Source: Akkermansiaceae bacterium UBA7331 (GTDB lineage Bacteria > Verrucomicrobiota > Verrucomicrobiia > Verrucomicrobiales > Akkermansiaceae). Taken from it: a DNA stretch of 64,000 bases. Below the pieces are notes generated by a model. The model saw nothing but the letters and a program-made list of their open reading frames with translations. It did not search any database and had not been told where the DNA came from. Positions 63,301-64,000 of this stretch are shown piece by piece (the stretch's first letter is position 1; each line of letters starts with the position of its first letter). Position numbers and translations under genes: made by a program. Where the stretch lies: positions 35,295-99,294 of the forward strand of contig DKPP01000010.1 of assembly GCA_002471255.1 (NCBI GenBank), read 5' to 3'.

Positions 63301-64000
63301 GATCAATTCATCTTTCCGAATTGGATGATTTGGATGTAAAGAATCTATATACCGGAAACGGAGATATTACGGTAGTTTCAGCTCAAGGTGATTTAAATAT
63401 TACCACCATTCACGCTGCAGGCACTGGAAATACAGTAACACTAGATGCCGCCGGAGCTATTGTTGATGCAACTGATGATGAAATAAATGCCATTATCCGT
63501 GCTAACAATATTTTACTCATGTCTGCTAATGGTATTGGGTCGAATGCAAATTTCATCGAAATCATAGCTAATAGACTTGAAGCTACCTCAACCAATTTAG
63601 GGATTTATATCAATAATATTTCCGGTGATTTGGAAATTGGTGGTGTGACTCCTAATTTAGGTAAACCCTCTATTGATGGTATTCATGCCACGTTTGGTGA
63701 TATTGTTGTAAAAACAGCTGGAGGATTAACCGTTAATGAGCAAATAGTAAGTTTGGATGGCGATGTGTTTATCGTGGCTCAAGGTGGCGACATTACGACA
63801 AACGCAGTGCTGACAGCTACGACCGGTAAGGTTGATATGGATGCTTCAGGCAACATCGACATTAATGCTACGGTGAATGCCGGAACTGACGTTGATTTGA
63901 CCGCCGGATTGGGAATCAGTCTTGATGGTGCGATTACTGCCAATGATAATATCCTGGCTACGGCACAAGGTGGCGATATTACCACGACGGCCGCATTGAC
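57336..64000 (+). CDS. Large TpsA-type filamentous hemagglutinin exoprotein (partial, runs off the window)
   Basis: Open from ATG 57336 to the window end, more than 2,220 codons with no stop; I checked the frame at many points. A signal peptide is present (FAATIVSGAVFLSSSTCSFA). The TPS domain, recognised by TpsB, has the hallmark INPNGILFG at about residues 121-129 and MLNRVTG at about 96-102. A long beta-helical region follows, with Gly/Asn/Thr-rich repeats of the type GDI-L-A-G-I. An atypical helical and hydrophobic stretch lies at about residues 1415-1630. The C-terminus, which carries the functional domain in such proteins, is outside the window, so adhesin or toxin function cannot be told. 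Confidence 0.92.
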   Translation, partial: MKPRFKCTSYFFNKPFIFNGFAATIVSGAVFLSSSTCSFALPSGGSVVAGDATIQNNNNGLIINQTSDKAIIDWNKFGIANSETVQFIQNSISSVMLNRVTGNERSEIYGNLMANGKIFLINPNGILFGAGSNIDVAGLMATTLNVRNEDFMSGNTLTFTQDETAKFASVINEGNINITQEKGFVYLVAPNVENKGVIIAKVGKVALAAGTQATIDFTGEGLVNFAVSSEDTDDENYTASNEGRIEAKGGHVLLSGKSARNVMTSVVNNTGVIEASSFDDLTGGGSVKLEARNNKGSVTNSGTISVAGKGAANAGSINISGHKVTQNGALDASAEKVEASGGDVTIHAEGEFVLAGTINAFGNFVSSGGDFVMNTGSSLNVGNAHIQITNIGNVALSDLTADQISVTQADGIHVIGNVSAVSSCTLVAQTGSITSSDAGLIETTRLSLTTNGLNDASIGTITYSVDAGGNDVVTVVGLNIKVSELSASTQSGLVNGQSSGNIIINNISNGDLTLNGITTNGDRGDNDIAAVIINSLGGKILGKGNGFDIDAFSASLTSGGDINVKTKINVLNAETKLSGSIFVNNESASLIILGAIAREYGNIAQVTAAGDVKALEVQEGENNSGSAIYHDGSKTVSITSTGNIGIQGDVSATGNVLIQSHNGSIVSYANNGILPTITSGTIDLHAAGSVGALGGSIQTITGSRLNISSGTIMENILSSGSQNGTDMKEVGGIYIKEMNRLNIGTIVATGSKGNVDLTLMGVNNVYFAHSDSSIIAREGNVNIYASNGNILTASQNSGIVIDAKSAHLEAKSIGSGTKSLQTELTELTVISTDADRGRISINNSGNLSNINVTTPGVDVNIVSTGAILSFDKNSEFLSLINGINTSLSFSNSIGNIKLNGINVGGNNVELNAAKSILQQSGQLIANEAIITAGLNIGSQNSMLQVQVSSLDLTSYRNGIFVTQDGFSDLSVSAKASGSNSNIAIIQNGSGDMKISTISSTNGGIVLQSSGSILNNNGSASDVNIKGSSLSLSAAGGVGTSGKAIITNIAGTGLSSVYTVNTGNGGIYLQNTGAIDLNMSTANSGHIDFQNAGDVALGLIDAGAKNIKLTVDGKLTDANGDLNNIVAQNLNLHALSIASASDALDIMVDTIDVKTTNGGLYLRQLGNSNFYLASVSSAGSASIEAGKDIYLGVISAPSQSVLLKSLSGDIIDNRAQGETKSNITAKSLEIVANKIGTDLKPLSLDVDILNASSAGDVFAKNLGLLHVTADSLTGKGVGQMVSIVASSITVFDNKGGITTLDNNGSLKLVAEQGNIIFLNTEDTIAVTGSGSIYLEANGISGSPGESGLTGIIVAGNLQTDGGSITLKASSHISINLLNAGSGNVTVESKNGLIIDGNGDRVNIIGGNVVLSGKTLSDTQLDDDKKAAISFVGDQSLNLKLQEQLKQYSEDKMLSYEQLVSNYNNLVARAKALSESLKKQFEDKSSEADYLYQVFKGLEAAFDALNLAASILEIPAGAAQAIPLVGDGGAALALGIANSVLSGAELAANQAGRKADDAADDANSLNIQWTEAKSELYTNQQALVITKELLETETQIFKDLQNQVEKSEIALAAGKIIESISYQAAENNNVIGSSSQALGVQAENLDVSAFGQSNIYLESPGSLGVGTVTAHGKDTTIEITAKDNINLKGNASSSKNIVLYSQNGAITALNESNLVTDELVMIAKNGIGAANSSVNTSVSKLAAVTDNGSIYVANDKGNEALSIEEISVNTSNIIKTVSGVKAQDNISISTTDDLVINKSVHNVSKVGTVTLTSTNGSIEGSSENVLMDHVISGNFVATAAEGLGSEATPLRTDVSTLVANVTHQGDINIIERNDIELTNVVVNDGYINIKAYGNIDAKNVVSRTDALGNTIALQAMNGNITAGTITAGANNGDIALLALAGQVNNDNDVLTRISGHNLIIQALSGIGVQGPNSTTSLDTDVFSIHANTQTGSIHLSELDDLDVKNLYTGNGDITVVSAQGDLNITTIHAAGTGNTVTLDAAGAIVDATDDEINAIIRANNILLMSANGIGSNANFIEIIANRLEATSTNLGIYINNISGDLEIGGVTPNLGKPSIDGIHATFGDIVVKTAGGLTVNEQIVSLDGDVFIVAQGGDITTNAVLTATTGKVDMDASGNIDINATVNAGTDVDLTAGLGISLDGAITANDNILATAQGGDITTTAAL

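Noticed and set aside
57659..63985. Minus-strand ORFs of 60-107 codons opposite tpsA
   Set aside because: Short frames rich in Pro, Leu and Ser produced by the repetitive Gly/Asn coding strand; no start context or motifs.
57336..64000. Repeats in tpsA as a possible CRISPR or satellite array
   Set aside because: The similarity is at protein level between imperfect beta-helix repeats; no regular spacers or identical DNA units were seen.

Overview
The window looks like a chromosomal segment of a Verrucomicrobiota bacterium, probably near the Akkermansiaceae/Rubritaleaceae; the exact lineage is uncertain. Pointers are a small exported protein of the exosortase-associated TIGR04073 type (47.7 kb), the long Bacteroidota/Verrucomicrobiota-style PurF, a sialate O-acetylesterase, an Ahb-type heme pathway and a moderately AT-rich core. 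No rRNA, tRNA or CRISPR array was found.

Layout. 1-3.3 kb is a C-rich, gene-decay zone: a frameshifted GT10 fucosyltransferase, a badly broken unknown gene, and a phage remnant (broken tail-like gene, holin-like protein, GH108-type endolysin). 3.3-6.3 kb holds the end of a Tn7-like transposon: a TnsE-like gene beside a TGT/ACA terminus with two 20-bp repeats, inserted into comM at its GGG motif and cutting comM short. 6.3-13.7 kb is a second, independent insertion: about 5.9 kb of AT-rich DNA (HpaII-type restriction endonuclease without a visible methyltransferase, an OLD-like ATPase/TOPRIM nuclease, a defective IS30 element and an inverted IS30 remnant) bounded by a roughly 518-bp direct repeat of host sequence. 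One copy of each flanking gene stays intact.

13.7-42.1 kb is mostly housekeeping: menH, carB, a likely operon (RelE-like, coaC-like, lipoprotein, M23 peptidase, TPR protein, Nudix-PPK2 fusion, DeoR regulator), a purM-purF-ECF sigma-membrane protein operon, DoxX, sialate esterase, SWIM protein, typA, SNF2 helicase, a complete subclass-B1-type metallo-beta-lactamase and an exported beta-carbonic anhydrase. 42.2-47.6 kb holds a Dyp peroxidase and the ahbC/ahbD heme-synthesis pair. Between them lies a second island with the same architecture: an AT-rich unknown gene flanked by an intact and a shrunken copy of the ahbC 3' end plus its terminator.

47.7-55.1 kb carries the exosortase-associated protein, an SGNH hydrolase, nusA-infB-rbfA with a hairpin in the nusA leader, then gpsA-plsY. 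55.5-64.0 kb is a two-partner secretion locus: a TpsB outer-membrane transporter and a TpsA exoprotein of more than 2,200 residues that runs off the right edge.

How it fits together: a stable core has been interrupted by several mobile insertions, three of which join visibly to host genes. Two regenerate an intact host gene through a long target duplication, and one destroys comM.
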